Shown here: piece by piece, positions 50,925 to 59,796 of the stretch
Layout: every line of letters starts with the position of its first letter
Numbering within the stretch: position 1 is the stretch's first letter
Assembly (NCBI RefSeq): GCF_000803645.1
Contig: NZ_CP009122.1
Span: 596,501-660,500, forward strand
DNA length: 64,000 nt
Source: Sphingopyxis fribergensis
Lineage (GTDB): Bacteria; Pseudomonadota; Alphaproteobacteria; Sphingomonadales; Sphingomonadaceae
Reading direction: 5' to 3'
Made by a program: the position numbers and the translations under genes
Notes under the pieces: model-generated
The model's input: the letters and a program-made list of their open reading frames with translations, nothing else
What the model was told of the DNA's origin: nothing
The model's database searches: none

Positions 50925-50948
50925 CGGCGGGGGACAAAGCCTCCGCCG
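50925..50948. terminator. Hairpin between convergent aqpZ and galU
   Basis: CGGCGGGGG, loop ACAAAG, CCTCCGCCG forms a nine-pair stem with one G-T pair, 9 bases after the aqpZ stop and 4 bases from the galU stop. There is no long T run, so strength is uncertain. Confidence 0.6.
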
Positions 50949-50951
50949 TTC

Positions 50952-51815
50952 CTATTTCAGCAGATCGATCGCAAAGGCGCGAACCTCGTCCGCGATGTCG
51001 GGCCGTTCGAGCGCCACCGCGATGTTCGCCTGGATATACCCGGCCTTCGATCCGCAGTCGTAACGCGCGCCGTCGAAGGTGACCGCGTGGAACGGCTGGT
51101 TGCCGATCATCGCCGCCATCGCGTCGGTCAGCTGGATTTCACCGCCCGCGCCCTTTTCCTGTCCTTCGAGTACGCGCATCACTTCGGGTTGCAGGATATA
51201 ACGGCCCGAAATGATCAGGTTCGATGGCGCGTCGGTGACTGGCGGCTTTTCGACAAGCCCGGTCACTTCGGTCAGCGCGCCATCGCGCGCGCCGGGTGCG
51301 ATCACGCCATAGCTCGACACTTGCTCGTGCGGCACTTCGAGCACCGAGATCAAATTGCCGCCGACCTTGTGATAGGCATCGACCATCTGCTTCATGCAGC
51401 CCGGCGATCCATGCATGAATTCGTCGGGAAGGAAGATCGCGAAAGGCTCGTCGCCGACGATGTCGCGCGCGCACCAGATCGCATGGCCGAGGCCGAGCGG
51501 CTCCTGCTGGCGGACATAGGCGCAGGCGCCGGGGCCGAGCCGCGTTGGACCCAAAACCGACAAATCCTTGCCGCGTTCGGACATCGTCTTTTCGAGTTCG
51601 AAGGCGACGTCGAAATGATCCTCGATCGCGCTCTTGCCGCGGCCGGTGACAAAGATCATCTGCTCGATCCCCGCCTCGCGCGCCTCGTCGACCGCATATT
51701 GGATCAGCGGTCGGTCGACGACAGGCAGCATCTCCTTGGGGATCGCCTTGGTGGCGGGCAGGAAACGGGTGCCGAGACCGGCGACGGGGAACACGGCTTT
51801 ACGGATCGGTTTCAT
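50952..51815 (-). CDS. galU: UTP-glucose-1-phosphate uridylyltransferase
   Basis: 287 residues. Makes UDP-glucose for polysaccharides and lipopolysaccharide. The nucleotide-binding start VFPVAGLGTRFLPATKAIPK with EMLPVVDRPLIQYAVDEA is diagnostic. Further family motifs: FVTGRGKSAIEDHFD, EPLGLGHAIWCARDIVGDEP, FAIFLPDEFM (metal Asp) and GRYILQPEVM. Cytoplasmic. It lies downstream of the yfiRNB operon on the same strand, but 60 bases separate its start from the intergenic region, so separate control is possible. Confidence 0.96.
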   Translation of the reverse strand: MKPIRKAVFPVAGLGTRFLPATKAIPKEMLPVVDRPLIQYAVDEAREAGIEQMIFVTGRGKSAIEDHFDVAFELEKTMSERGKDLSVLGPTRLGPGACAYVRQQEPLGLGHAIWCARDIVGDEPFAIFLPDEFMHGSPGCMKQMVDAYHKVGGNLISVLEVPHEQVSSYGVIAPGARDGALTEVTGLVEKPPVTDAPSNLIISGRYILQPEVMRVLEGQEKGAGGEIQLTDAMAAMIGNQPFHAVTFDGARYDCGSKAGYIQANIAVALERPDIADEVRAFAIDLLK

Positions 51816-51877
51816 GGGCCAGGGCTTAGCCGCGAACGTCGTTTAAGAAAAGCGCGAGGTAGCCGTCTTCGACCGAG

Positions 51878-52378
51878 TTACTGCGGGGTGACGATCACGA
51901 CCACCCGCCGATTGTCCTGGCGGCCTTCGACGGAGTCGTTGCTCGACATCGGCACCGCTTCGCCGCGGCCGACAATCTGGTCCGGCGAAAGGCGCATCCC
52001 ACCGGCCTGGAGCGGAATGGCGACGGCCTGCGCGCGCGCTTGCGAGAGCGCGAGATTATAAGCCGATGCGCCGGTGGAATCGCTGTGCCCCTCGACGCGC
52101 GCGGTGGTGATGCCCACCGACGTGAGGTTGCGCGCGAGCCCCGCGATGCGCACGCGCAGATCGGGATCGACCGTCGCGTCGTTCGAGGCAAAGAGCAGCC
52201 GCTCGTTGAAGGTCAGCTCCCAGCCGGCACCTGTCTCGACAAACCCCTCGGTCTTCAGCGCCGCAATCTGGGCGGGCGTGAAGCCGGTCGTCGGCGGCAC
52301 GCTTTGACAGGCAGCGAGCAGCGCGGCGAAGGCGATCATAAACAGGGTCTGGAGCGATCGGGGGAAATTAAGCGTCAC
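51878..52378 (-). CDS. yfiB: OmpA-family lipoprotein, YfiB-like
   Basis: 166 residues from a GTG start behind GGAGAG. Lipobox FAALLAACQS (Cys24) indicates outer-membrane anchoring. A short linker precedes the OmpA/peptidoglycan-binding domain: LLFASNDATVDPDLRVRIAG, TTARVEGHSDSTGASAYNLA, LSQARAQAVAI and NRRVVVIV. In Pseudomonas, YfiB sequesters the periplasmic inhibitor YfiR and so activates the cyclase YfiN. Its place directly after yfiN and yfiR homologues supports that role. Confidence 0.88.
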   Translation of the reverse strand: MTLNFPRSLQTLFMIAFAALLAACQSVPPTTGFTPAQIAALKTEGFVETGAGWELTFNERLLFASNDATVDPDLRVRIAGLARNLTSVGITTARVEGHSDSTGASAYNLALSQARAQAVAIPLQAGGMRLSPDQIVGRGEAVPMSSNDSVEGRQDNRRVVVIVTPQ

Positions 52379-52397
52379 GGCGTCTCTCCGCTGGTCA

Positions 52398-53621
52398 TCA
52401 TCTGGAACGGTTGGTCAATTTGTCGGCGTACATGGCGGCATCGGCGGCGGTCAGCAGCGCGGTCGCGTCGCTGCCATTGTCGGGGAAGGTCGCGACGCCG
52501 ACGCTGACCGCGGCGCGATAGGTTTCGCCGCCGGGCAGCAGGATAGGTTCGGCGACGCTGGTGCGGATCCGGCTCGCTAGTCCTTCAGGATGCACCTCTT
52601 CGTCGAGCTCGACGATCACGATGAATTCATCGCCGCCGATGCGTGCGGCAAAATCGCCTTTGCGCAGCGCGTCCTGGATCCGCGCTGACAGCGCGACGAG
52701 CACGGCGTCCCCTGCGGCGTGGCCGAAATTGTCGTTGGCCGCCTTGAAATTGTCGGCGTCGATGAACAGCAGCGCAAAGCGGTTTCCGCGTGCCGAGGCC
52801 GCCTCGATGCGCAGCGCGAGCTGTTCGTCAAAGGCGTCGCGGTTGGGCAGTGCGGTCAGCGTGTCGTGCGATGCGCGGTGCGCGAGCAAGGCGCGTTCGC
52901 TCTCCATATGGCCCTGCCAGCCCTGCAGCTCGTCGAGCAGCGCGTTGATATCGCCGCCCAGCCGGTCGAGTTCGGCGATGCCGAGCGGCTGGACGCGCTT
53001 GTCGAACCGGCGGTGCAGACGCACGTCGTGGGCGACTGTCGCAATTTCGTTCAATGGCTTGACCAGTTCATATTCGAACCGCCGCGCGAGGAAGATGGTG
53101 CCGAAAGCCGTGATGAGCAGGCAGGCAAGACCGGCGAGCAAGCCCAACCGGACATAATCGATCAACGTCGAGCTATCGCCCCACACCTCGATCGTACCGA
53201 TCGCCGACCCGTTGCGCTGCACCGTGACCGCGAAGGGGCGGGGAAAGAAGATGCGGGTCAGGGTCGGTGCCGGATCGGCGGCGGGCGAGGTCCATTCGGT
53301 GACCGGGCGGCCGACATCGTTGAGCACGCGCAACCGCGCAATGCCGGGGATGCGGGTCAGCGGCTCGAGCCCTTCGCGCACCGCCTGCGGATCGTTGAAC
53401 ACTAGCGCGGGTTCGACGCCATAAGCGCCGAGTTGCGCCGCCAGTTCCATATTGCGGTCGGCATAACCCCGCAGCGCGGTGACTCCGGCAAGCAGGATGG
53501 TCAAGCCCGAAAGCGCAACCGCGAACAGCGTAATGCCGAAGTGAAAGCGCGACAGCAGCTTTTGCAGCGTCGTGCGCGCGCCGATCCGTTCGACCGGCGG
53601 GGTGGGGGACTGGCCGGTCAT
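52398..53621 (-). CDS. yfiN: Diguanylate cyclase YfiN/TpbB-like (CHASE8-HAMP-GGDEF)
   Basis: 407 residues. An N-terminal membrane span (FGITLFAVALSGLTILLAGV, about residues 30-52), a periplasmic sensor (about residues 53-155, AAQLGAYGVEPALVFNDPQA typical of CHASE8), a second span (GLLAGLACLLITAFGTIFLA), a HAMP segment, then the GGDEF domain with RASHDTLTALPNRDAF and the intact active-site loop RIGGDEF near residue 330. An RxxD inhibitory site is not obvious at the usual place. It makes c-di-GMP and favours surface attachment. Overlaps yfiR by four bases. Confidence 0.92.
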   Translation of the reverse strand: MTGQSPTPPVERIGARTTLQKLLSRFHFGITLFAVALSGLTILLAGVTALRGYADRNMELAAQLGAYGVEPALVFNDPQAVREGLEPLTRIPGIARLRVLNDVGRPVTEWTSPAADPAPTLTRIFFPRPFAVTVQRNGSAIGTIEVWGDSSTLIDYVRLGLLAGLACLLITAFGTIFLARRFEYELVKPLNEIATVAHDVRLHRRFDKRVQPLGIAELDRLGGDINALLDELQGWQGHMESERALLAHRASHDTLTALPNRDAFDEQLALRIEAASARGNRFALLFIDADNFKAANDNFGHAAGDAVLVALSARIQDALRKGDFAARIGGDEFIVIVELDEEVHPEGLASRIRTSVAEPILLPGGETYRAAVSVGVATFPDNGSDATALLTAADAAMYADKLTNRSR

Positions 53622-54157
53622 GACGCCCCCCCTTCGCCGCCGCCGATGCGCAGGACCCGCGGATCGATACGCAACGGACCGCGCCCGATCGCGTCGATGT
53701 TGACCGAAAAGCTGATGCTCGCCGCTTTGTTGCTGAGGCAGAACATCGCGCCATAGATGCAGGCGGCATCATCGTCGGTGATCGTCAGGATCGGACGCCC
53801 GCGTACCCACGCGATGAGCTGGCGCCGATCGGCGACCGGCATTCGGCCAAGGAAGAGGATGTCGCATTCGGGGGTAACGGTGGCTGTGGTCACCCGGCGG
53901 ACCGTTACCGAGCCGGGGCCCGGAACGTCGGGCGCCATGCGATCGGTCAACCGCGGTGCGCCGACGACGCACATCGTCCGGGCGGTCGCGGCCGATCCGG
54001 TGGGCCAGCGCGCATAGCTGACGATGCCGCCCACCATCCGGTTGACCGCGCGCGCCATCCCGCCCGAACCATCCTCGACGGCGGTCTGGTTTGCGGCTTG
54101 AACCGACATCTGGGGCGTCGTGACCAACGCGCCGATGAGAAACAATGATGCCAGCAC
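53618..54157 (-). CDS. yfiR: YfiR-family periplasmic regulator (DUF4154)
   Basis: 179 residues from a GTG start. Signal peptide LASLFLIGALVTTPQMSVQA. The YfiR pattern follows: GGIVSYARWPTGSAATARTM with CVVGAPRL, then EPECDILFLGRMP-like TVTPECDILFLGRM, WVRGRPILTITDDDAACIYG AMF (catalogue motif of the family), and a C-terminal SISFSVNIDAIGRGPLRID with DPRVLRI. YfiR holds YfiN inactive from the periplasm and is thought to sense redox or envelope state. It is the first gene of the yfiR-yfiN-yfiB operon. Confidence 0.9.
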   Translation of the reverse strand: MLASLFLIGALVTTPQMSVQAANQTAVEDGSGGMARAVNRMVGGIVSYARWPTGSAATARTMCVVGAPRLTDRMAPDVPGPGSVTVRRVTTATVTPECDILFLGRMPVADRRQLIAWVRGRPILTITDDDAACIYGAMFCLSNKAASISFSVNIDAIGRGPLRIDPRVLRIGGGEGGAS

Positions 54158-54297
54158 CTAAGCAGCGCCCCCAACTGCGTTTCAGGGGCATGTTGCCCCA
54201 GCGAAGGCGCGTCCGCTAGTCAAAACAATTGGAAAGTCAATGAAAAGTGACGTCATGCGTCCATATTGCAACAGCGGCCGCATGACCCATCGCGATT

Positions 54298-54834
54298 CTA
54301 TGCGCTACGCAAACGGTCACTGAATCCTTTGTGCAGTTTAGCCAGTTTAGGCGGGATCACCGCCATGCAATAGGGATTGCGCTGGCCTTCGCCCTCCCAA
54401 TAGGCCTGATGATAATCTTCGGCGGGATACCAGTCCGAGGCGCTCTCGATAGTCGTGACGATCGGCGCGGGCCAATCGGCCGCGGCGCGGGCGATCCCCG
54501 CGCGCGCGGCATCGGCCTGCGCGGCGTCGAGCGGGAAGAGCGCGCTGCGATATTGGGTGCCGATGTCGTTGCCCTGGCGGTTGAGCGTCGTCGGATCGTG
54601 CGTCGCGAAATGGACGTCGAGCAGGTCGTCATAGCTGATCACCGCGGGGTCGAAGGTGATGCGGATCGCCTCGGCATGGCCGGTGTCGCCGCCGCAGACC
54701 TGCTTATAGGTCGGGTTGGCGACCGCGCCGCCAATATAACCGCTTTCGACGCCCTCGACGCCCTCGAGCGACTGAAACACGGCTTCGGTGCACCAGAAGC
54801 AGCCTCCGGCAAAAATGGCGGTCTCTTGGGTCAT
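54298..54834 (-). CDS. msrA: Peptide-methionine (S)-S-oxide reductase
   Basis: 178 residues from the ATG at 54834. Repairs oxidised methionine. The catalytic motif [12 protein letters not shown] (Cys12) is preserved, followed by [20 protein letters not shown], the [11 protein letters not shown] strand and [33 protein letters not shown] ends the core. The C-terminal cysteine (NPYCMAV) may serve as resolving residue. Cytoplasmic; no signal peptide. It precedes or follows no msrB gene in this window. Confidence 0.95.
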   Translation of the reverse strand: MTQETAIFAGGCFWCTEAVFQSLEGVEGVESGYIGGAVANPTYKQVCGGDTGHAEAIRITFDPAVISYDDLLDVHFATHDPTTLNRQGNDIGTQYRSALFPLDAAQADAARAGIARAAADWPAPIVTTIESASDWYPAEDYHQAYWEGEGQRNPYCMAVIPPKLAKLHKGFSDRLRSA

Positions 54835-54891
54835 CGGTATCGATCCTTGTTGGGGAGAATGGATTGTCCCCAAAATAGGACGCGCGCCAGC

Positions 54892-55878
54892 CTATTCCAA
54901 GGGCGGCGGCGCGTCGATCAGCGGCGGATGCAGCGGCTGGCCAGCCGCACGCGCCGCTGCAATGGTCGCCGCTTCGGCTTGCAGTGATGCCACACGGTCG
55001 CGCCAGTTCGGATGCGTGCTCGCCTGGAGCAGGGGGCGTCCCTTGCGCCGACCGAAGCGCTCCCAAAAACGCGCGGCGGCAGCGGGATCATAGCCCGCGC
55101 CGGCGAGCAGCCACACCGACAGCCGGTCGGCCTCGACCTCGGTCTGTTTGAACAGGCGGGCGTTGCGGCCAAATTGTTTGCCGAGCCCGCGATCGATCCC
55201 CGCGGCGTCGAGCCGGGCGCGGTGGCGCAGAATATTATGCGCCAGTTCGTGCGCGATCGCCGCAGCCAGTTCCTCGTCGTCCGCCGCGAATTCGGCAAGG
55301 CCCTGGTTGACGAGCACCATCCGGCCGTCGGCGACCGCGCCCGCCCTTTCATTGGCCTCGACGCGAAAATCGCTGGCGCAGCCGGTCATGGGGGTCAGTG
55401 GAACGGCGCGCCCGTCGGTGAGGCCAAACCAAATCGCTGTGTTGGTCGGCCGAGCGGCCAGCATTTGTTCGAGCGCGGTGATGCGTGCGAAGGGGTGGTC
55501 GCCGATACCATTCGCGACCGGAGCCATGTCGACCCAAGCGACACCGTCGCCCACATGTAAACCTGCCCGATCAGCGGGAGAGCCCGCCGCGACCGCCGCG
55601 ACAAAGGCTGCGTCCCGTTCGACCGCTCGATAAGCCGCAAGCGCCGCAGGCCGCTGCGCCTTGTCATAAAGCCGCGGGTCCCCCCAGATCCATCCGAACT
55701 GCGGCTGGCGCGCGGGACACCAAGCGGCGTTGGCGGTCGTCAGGCGAAAGCCGATCGTCGCGACGCGGGCCTCGGTTGCCGCCAGCGCGGCATAGGGAGA
55801 TTGCTGGGCGAGCGCGGGGGCAGCCATCGACAGCGACAGGATGGCGACGATCGATCGGGCGTTGCGAAGCATCGCCAT
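54892..55878 (-). CDS. Exported M48-family metalloprotease with PDZ-like insert
   Basis: 328 residues with a signal peptide (ARSIVAILSLSMAAPALAQQ). A PDZ-like stretch (AAGSPADRAGLHVGDGVAWV) lies at about residues 98-120. The zinc motif is HELAH in AAAIAHELAHNILRHRARLD (about residues 212-231), followed by the third ligand region EVEADRLSVWLLAGAGYDPA. M48 proteases of this kind act in the periplasm on misfolded or assembling envelope proteins (BepA-like). The opposite-strand cox15 frame begins close to its start, so the two share a promoter region. Confidence 0.9.
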   Translation of the reverse strand: MAMLRNARSIVAILSLSMAAPALAQQSPYAALAATEARVATIGFRLTTANAAWCPARQPQFGWIWGDPRLYDKAQRPAALAAYRAVERDAAFVAAVAAGSPADRAGLHVGDGVAWVDMAPVANGIGDHPFARITALEQMLAARPTNTAIWFGLTDGRAVPLTPMTGCASDFRVEANERAGAVADGRMVLVNQGLAEFAADDEELAAAIAHELAHNILRHRARLDAAGIDRGLGKQFGRNARLFKQTEVEADRLSVWLLAGAGYDPAAAARFWERFGRRKGRPLLQASTHPNWRDRVASLQAEAATIAAARAAGQPLHPPLIDAPPPLE

Positions 55879-55975
55879 CCCCTATCAAGCCGCGCCTGTC
55901 GCGGCCATGAATTTCCCCCGGCGCGCGGTTTCGGACCTCTTGCCTATCGCCCGGCAAGCGCCGATAGGGCGGGCA

Positions 55976-57025
55976 ATGACGCACGCCTCTGTCTTGCCGG
56001 CGCCTGCCGCCCGCCAACCCCGCCCCGCGGCGCTTGCGCGCTGGCTGTGGGCGGTCGCACTATTGGTCATCATCGTGGTCGGCGTCGGCGGGATCACCCG
56101 CCTGACCGAATCTGGACTTTCGATCACCGAATGGCGCCCGGTTTCGGGCGTGCTGCCGCCGCTGAGCGAGGCCGGGTGGATCGCGGAGTTCGAGAAGTAC
56201 AAGCAGATCCCGGAATATCGGGAAATCAACCTCGGCATGACGCTCGCGGGGTTCAAGGCGATCTTTTTCTGGGAGTGGCTGCACCGCATTCTCGGCCGAC
56301 TCGTCGGCATGGCGCTGCTCGTGCCGCTTGCCTGGTACGCCTGGCGCCGCGCGATCCCGGCGGGCTATGGTCCGCGTCTGCTTGCGCTTGCCGCGCTCGT
56401 CGGGCTGCAGGGCGCGATCGGCTGGTGGATGGTCGCCTCGGGCCTCGAATATCGCACCGACGTCAGCCATTTTCGCTTGGCCACCCATTTGCTGACCGCG
56501 CTGTTCCTGCTCGCGGGGCTGGTGTGGACGGCGCGGGACCTCGATACGCTGGCGCGCGATCCCTCGTCGCGGCCAGCGCGACTGACCGGGCCGGCCGCGG
56601 GCGTCATCGCGATCCTTTTTGTCCAGCTGTTGCTCGGCGCATGGGTCGCGGGGCTCAATGCCGGCTATGTCGCGAGCACTTGGCCGCTCATGAACGATCA
56701 TTTCGTGCCCGAGGGCATCGATTGGGCGGGCGGTGCGTGGCTCGCGCTGACCAACGATCCCTTCCTGATCCATTTCCTCCATCGCTGGTGGTCGTGGGTT
56801 GCGGCGCTCGCGCTGCTTCTGCTCGCGCGTGGCTTGTCGCGACAGGGCGCGCGCGGCGAGGCGCGGCTGCTCGTAGCTGTCGTTGCAGCGCAGATGCTGC
56901 TCGGCATCTGGACCGTCGTGTCGGGCGTTTCGATGTGGATTGCGGTGTGGCATCAGGTTACCGGTGCGATCCTCGTTGCGGTCGCCGCGGCGGCGCTTCA
57001 CCAATTGGGCCGCCGCTCGGCATGA
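55976..57025 (+). CDS. ctaA: Heme A synthase, COX15/CtaA
   Basis: 349 residues from the ATG at 55976; the frame is open from 55841 but the extension is not conserved-looking and overlaps the M48 gene. Eight membrane helices with WLWAVALLVIIVVGVGGITR, LTESGLSITEWRPVSGVLPP, WEWLHRILGRLVGM (heme-ligand His), HFRLATHLLTALFLLAGLVW, FLIHFLHRWWSWVA and WIAVWHQVTGAILVA. It oxidises heme O to heme A for cytochrome c oxidase, implying an aa3-type oxidase in the organism. The stop overlaps the next gene's start. Confidence 0.93.
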   Translation: MTHASVLPAPAARQPRPAALARWLWAVALLVIIVVGVGGITRLTESGLSITEWRPVSGVLPPLSEAGWIAEFEKYKQIPEYREINLGMTLAGFKAIFFWEWLHRILGRLVGMALLVPLAWYAWRRAIPAGYGPRLLALAALVGLQGAIGWWMVASGLEYRTDVSHFRLATHLLTALFLLAGLVWTARDLDTLARDPSSRPARLTGPAAGVIAILFVQLLLGAWVAGLNAGYVASTWPLMNDHFVPEGIDWAGGAWLALTNDPFLIHFLHRWWSWVAALALLLLARGLSRQGARGEARLLVAVVAAQMLLGIWTVVSGVSMWIAVWHQVTGAILVAVAAAALHQLGRRSA

Positions 57026-57837
57026 TCCCGGCCGGCAGCCTCGGCGGCGCGCTTTTGCTGCTGGCGGCCCAGCCCCTGCCGTCCTCCGTCCCGGGCGAAG
57101 GTCTCGCTGCGGCGGCGGCGCATTTCCAATTCGCTCCCCCCGTCGGCCAGCCCATGACCTATCGCGTGACGACGCGCCGCATCGGCCGCGAGGGCGCGCT
57201 GATCAACTTCTCGCTGACCTATGCGCTGCAATGGCAGCGCGTCGGACGCGGCTATCGGCTCGAGGCGGTGATGCAGCGGATCGATTCCGATGCCCGCCCC
57301 GAAGTGACCCGTGCGCTGTCGTTGATGCTCGAGCCGCTGGTCGGCGAACCGACGGCCTATCTTGTCGCGCCCGACGGTAGCCGTGTCGACTTGGTTGATC
57401 CGGACCGCCTGTGGGCGCGGGTGACGGCGCGGATCGAGGCGGTAAGCGCCGAATCGGGACGGCCCGAGGCGAGGCAATTGGCGCAGCTGGTTGCCGCGCT
57501 GCCCGCGGGCGAGCGCGACCGGCTGGCGAGCGCCGATATCCGGGCGCTGGTTGCGCCCGCCAATGGCGCCATTCCCGTTTCGACGCTGGCCGACGGCGCC
57601 AGCGTATCGATGATGCACGACGGCGCGTTGCAGACGATCGCCAAGGTCGAACGCGATTCCGCGCCTGTCGCCGGCACCGCCAAGCCACTGGAAATCGACA
57701 ATCTATGGACCGTGGACACCTCTACCGGGCTGGTCATGCGCGAGCAGCGGCAGAGCTGGATCATCGACGCGGAAGGCGATGGACGAACGCTCGTCGAAGA
57801 GCGGGTTCGCGCGCTGGAGTTCACTCCCGAAGGTTGA
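57022..57837 (+). CDS. Exported protein of unknown function, cotranscribed with heme A synthase
   Basis: 271 residues, ATG overlapping the ctaA stop (ATGA). An N-terminal hydrophobic stretch (IPAGSLGGALLLLAAQPLPS) resembles a signal peptide. The remainder is mixed alpha/beta (GQPMTYRVTTRRIGREGALI, NFSLTYALQWQRVGRGYRLE, VDTSTGLVMREQRQSWIIDA), with a helical middle (PEARQLAQLVAALPAGERDR). The repeated-strand pattern recalls periplasmic lipocalin- or DUF6263-like proteins, but I do not claim a family. Link to heme or oxidase assembly is only positional. Confidence 0.8.
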   Translation: MIPAGSLGGALLLLAAQPLPSSVPGEGLAAAAAHFQFAPPVGQPMTYRVTTRRIGREGALINFSLTYALQWQRVGRGYRLEAVMQRIDSDARPEVTRALSLMLEPLVGEPTAYLVAPDGSRVDLVDPDRLWARVTARIEAVSAESGRPEARQLAQLVAALPAGERDRLASADIRALVAPANGAIPVSTLADGASVSMMHDGALQTIAKVERDSAPVAGTAKPLEIDNLWTVDTSTGLVMREQRQSWIIDAEGDGRTLVEERVRALEFTPEG

Positions 57838-58013
57838 CGGTATCATAATACCTGTCGGCAAAGCCGCGATCTGCTTGACTTTCGGCGCGCTAAGCGCCAT
57901 TGGCCCGCTCCGAAGCGCCGCTGCGTCCCTTCCAGGATCAGGCGGCGCGGTTTGTTTCCGGGCGGCGGCATGGCTGCTCGTCCTAGTCCCTATCTGTCAA
58001 GGAGGTCGCCATG

Positions 58014-58493
58014 ATGAAGGCGCTGACCAAGACGACCGTTTCGGCGAACGCCAGCACGGTCGAAAAGAAATGGGTGCTGATCGACGCCGAGGGCCTTGTT
58101 GTGGGCCGCGTTGCATCGATCATCGCCAACATCCTGCGCGGCAAGCACAAGCCGTCGTTCACTCCGCACGTCGATTGCGGTGACAATGTCATCGTTATCA
58201 ATGCGGAGAAGGTGGCGTTCACCGGCAAGAAGCTGGCCGACAAGCGTTACTACAAGCACACCGGTTATGCCGGCGGCATCAAGGAAACCAGCCCCGCGAA
58301 GATCCTCGAAGGCCGTTTCCCCGAGCGCGTGCTCGAAAAGGCCGTCGAACGCATGATCCCGCGCGGCCCGCTCGGCCGCCAGCAGATGCGCAACCTGCGC
58401 ATCTTCGCCGGCACCGAACATCCGCATGAAGGGCAGAGCCCCGAAGTGATCGACGTCGCGTCGATGAACCGCAAGAACAAGGTGGGTGCATAA
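58014..58493 (+). CDS. rplM: 50S ribosomal protein L13
   Basis: 159 residues from the ATG at 58014; an adjacent ATG at 58011 is also usable, both behind AAGGAGG. Diagnostic stretches: [80 protein letters not shown] and GTEHPHEGQ. The stop codon shares its last base with the rpsI start (TAATG), the usual L13-S9 operon. An in-cluster TTGACT about 130 bases upstream is a possible promoter element. Confidence 0.97.
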   Translation: MKALTKTTVSANASTVEKKWVLIDAEGLVVGRVASIIANILRGKHKPSFTPHVDCGDNVIVINAEKVAFTGKKLADKRYYKHTGYAGGIKETSPAKILEGRFPERVLEKAVERMIPRGPLGRQQMRNLRIFAGTEHPHEGQSPEVIDVASMNRKNKVGA

Positions 58494-58990
58494 TGGCTGA
58501 CGAACAGACCATGACCGATCTCAAGGATCTCGCCGGCGCCGTCGAAGGCACCGTCGCCGCTCCGGTCTCGACCACGCCGCTGCGTGAAAAGATCGTCGAC
58601 AAGCAGGGCCGCGCCTATGCGACCGGCCGTCGCAAGGACGCCGTTGCTCGCGTGTGGGTCAAGCCCGGCACAGGCAAGATCACCGTCAACGGCCGCGACC
58701 AGGAAGTTTATTTCGCACGTCCGACGCTGCGTCTCGTCATCAACCAGCCCTTCGGTCTGACCGAACGCGTTGGCCAGTATGACGTGATCGCAACCGTCAA
58801 GGGCGGTGGCCTCTCGGGCCAGGCGGGCGCCGTGCTGCACGGCATCGCGCAGGCGCTGACCCGCTTCGAACCCGCGCTGCGCGGCGTTGTGAAGACCGCC
58901 GGCTTCCTGACCCGCGACAGCCGCGCGGTCGAGCGTAAGAAGTACGGCAAGGCCAAGGCCCGCCGCAGCTTCCAGTTCTCGAAGCGCTAA
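58493..58990 (+). CDS. rpsI: 30S ribosomal protein S9
   Basis: 165 residues. The S9 core starts near residue 40: [60 protein letters not shown], and the conserved basic end [20 protein letters not shown] ending QFSKR, whose terminal Arg contacts P-site tRNA. The N-terminal 38 residues ([20 protein letters not shown]) are an acidic extension common in alphaproteobacteria. A terminator follows. Confidence 0.97.
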   Translation: MADEQTMTDLKDLAGAVEGTVAAPVSTTPLREKIVDKQGRAYATGRRKDAVARVWVKPGTGKITVNGRDQEVYFARPTLRLVINQPFGLTERVGQYDVIATVKGGGLSGQAGAVLHGIAQALTRFEPALRGVVKTAGFLTRDSRAVERKKYGKAKARRSFQFSKR

Positions 58991-59019
58991 TCGGTTTTCC
59001 GTCGACGGACGGACAAGGG

Positions 59020-59050
59020 AAGGGCGGTCCGGCAACGGGCCGCCCTTTTC
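59020..59050 (+). terminator. Rho-independent terminator after rplM-rpsI
   Basis: AGGGCGGTCC, loop GGCAAC, GGGCCGCCCT forms a strong stem followed by TTTCC, about 30 bases after the rpsI stop. Confidence 0.88.
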
Positions 59051-59099
59051 CTTTGAAGGAACGTCTCGTGATGTCTGCTATGGGGTGGAGAGCAGACTC

Positions 59100-59741
59100 T
59101 CAATTTTCGTCGAAGCGATCGCTCCTCATCGCGGAGATTTCCGCCCGCAAAAGTTGATAGCGGCGCTCAACGTCAACCATGTGCGCCACCTCCGAGGGGC
59201 GCTCGCAATCAACCTCTTTGAGGATCGCAACCATAGTGGGAAAGTCGCCGTCGCGACGCGCTTGCGACCATTCCTCAATCCGATCTGAATCCAGAATGCG
59301 GCCCCAAACACCTTCGTCATCTGGAGCGTCGGAATCCCAATTCGCGTGGATGAGGGGACGCTCCCAATTGGCATCGCGGCGCCACGCGTTCGAGATTCGT
59401 CCATCTTTCGTCCAAAACTCAAGCACGCGAATTTCGAGTGATGTCATGCAATAGCCCCCGCTACAGCGCGCGCCCATTTCGGCGCAGGCAAATGGCGGGT
59501 CACCGATATTTAGGCGGTTTTCAAAAGAGATTACATCCCGAAGGCTGGCGAAGGATGGGGGTTGTGGGCCAATCGCAACGTCATAACGAGTTCGACATTC
59601 CCGGCATTCGGTATGGACCAACGCAATTTCGAACGATCCGACGATAGCTGGATCGAACGCACCGTAGCGAGGCACGCCGTTGAACCACCAGGTGGGTCGT
59701 TCTGAAATCTGGGCGATGATTTCATCGTATCGAAAGTGCAT
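59100..59741 (-). CDS. Hypothetical protein with CxxC motif
   Basis: 213 residues; not recognised. Start MHFRYDEIIAQISERPTWWF, then a possible zinc-binding set: TECRECRTRYDVAIG (CxxC) with later cysteines in FACAEMGARCSGGYCM. The C-terminal half is tryptophan- and acid-rich (WRRDANWERPLIHANWDSDA, VWGRILDSDRIEEWSQARRD) and ends in a helix (ERRYQLLRAEISAM). Base composition is clearly lower in GC than its neighbours, and it stands between the rpsI terminator and a repeat element, which suggests recent acquisition. Confidence 0.8.
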   Translation of the reverse strand: MHFRYDEIIAQISERPTWWFNGVPRYGAFDPAIVGSFEIALVHTECRECRTRYDVAIGPQPPSFASLRDVISFENRLNIGDPPFACAEMGARCSGGYCMTSLEIRVLEFWTKDGRISNAWRRDANWERPLIHANWDSDAPDDEGVWGRILDSDRIEEWSQARRDGDFPTMVAILKEVDCERPSEVAHMVDVERRYQLLRAEISAMRSDRFDEN

Positions 59742-59796
59742 TCATAGCTGATGCTCTTTCGGGGTTAGTATCCAGTGAATGCTAAACGTCCGCAAT

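Noticed and set aside
55801..57837. Single 678-residue frame running through cox15 in another frame
   Set aside because: Only the part from 57022 makes sense as a protein; the upstream two thirds overlap the genuine heme A synthase frame.
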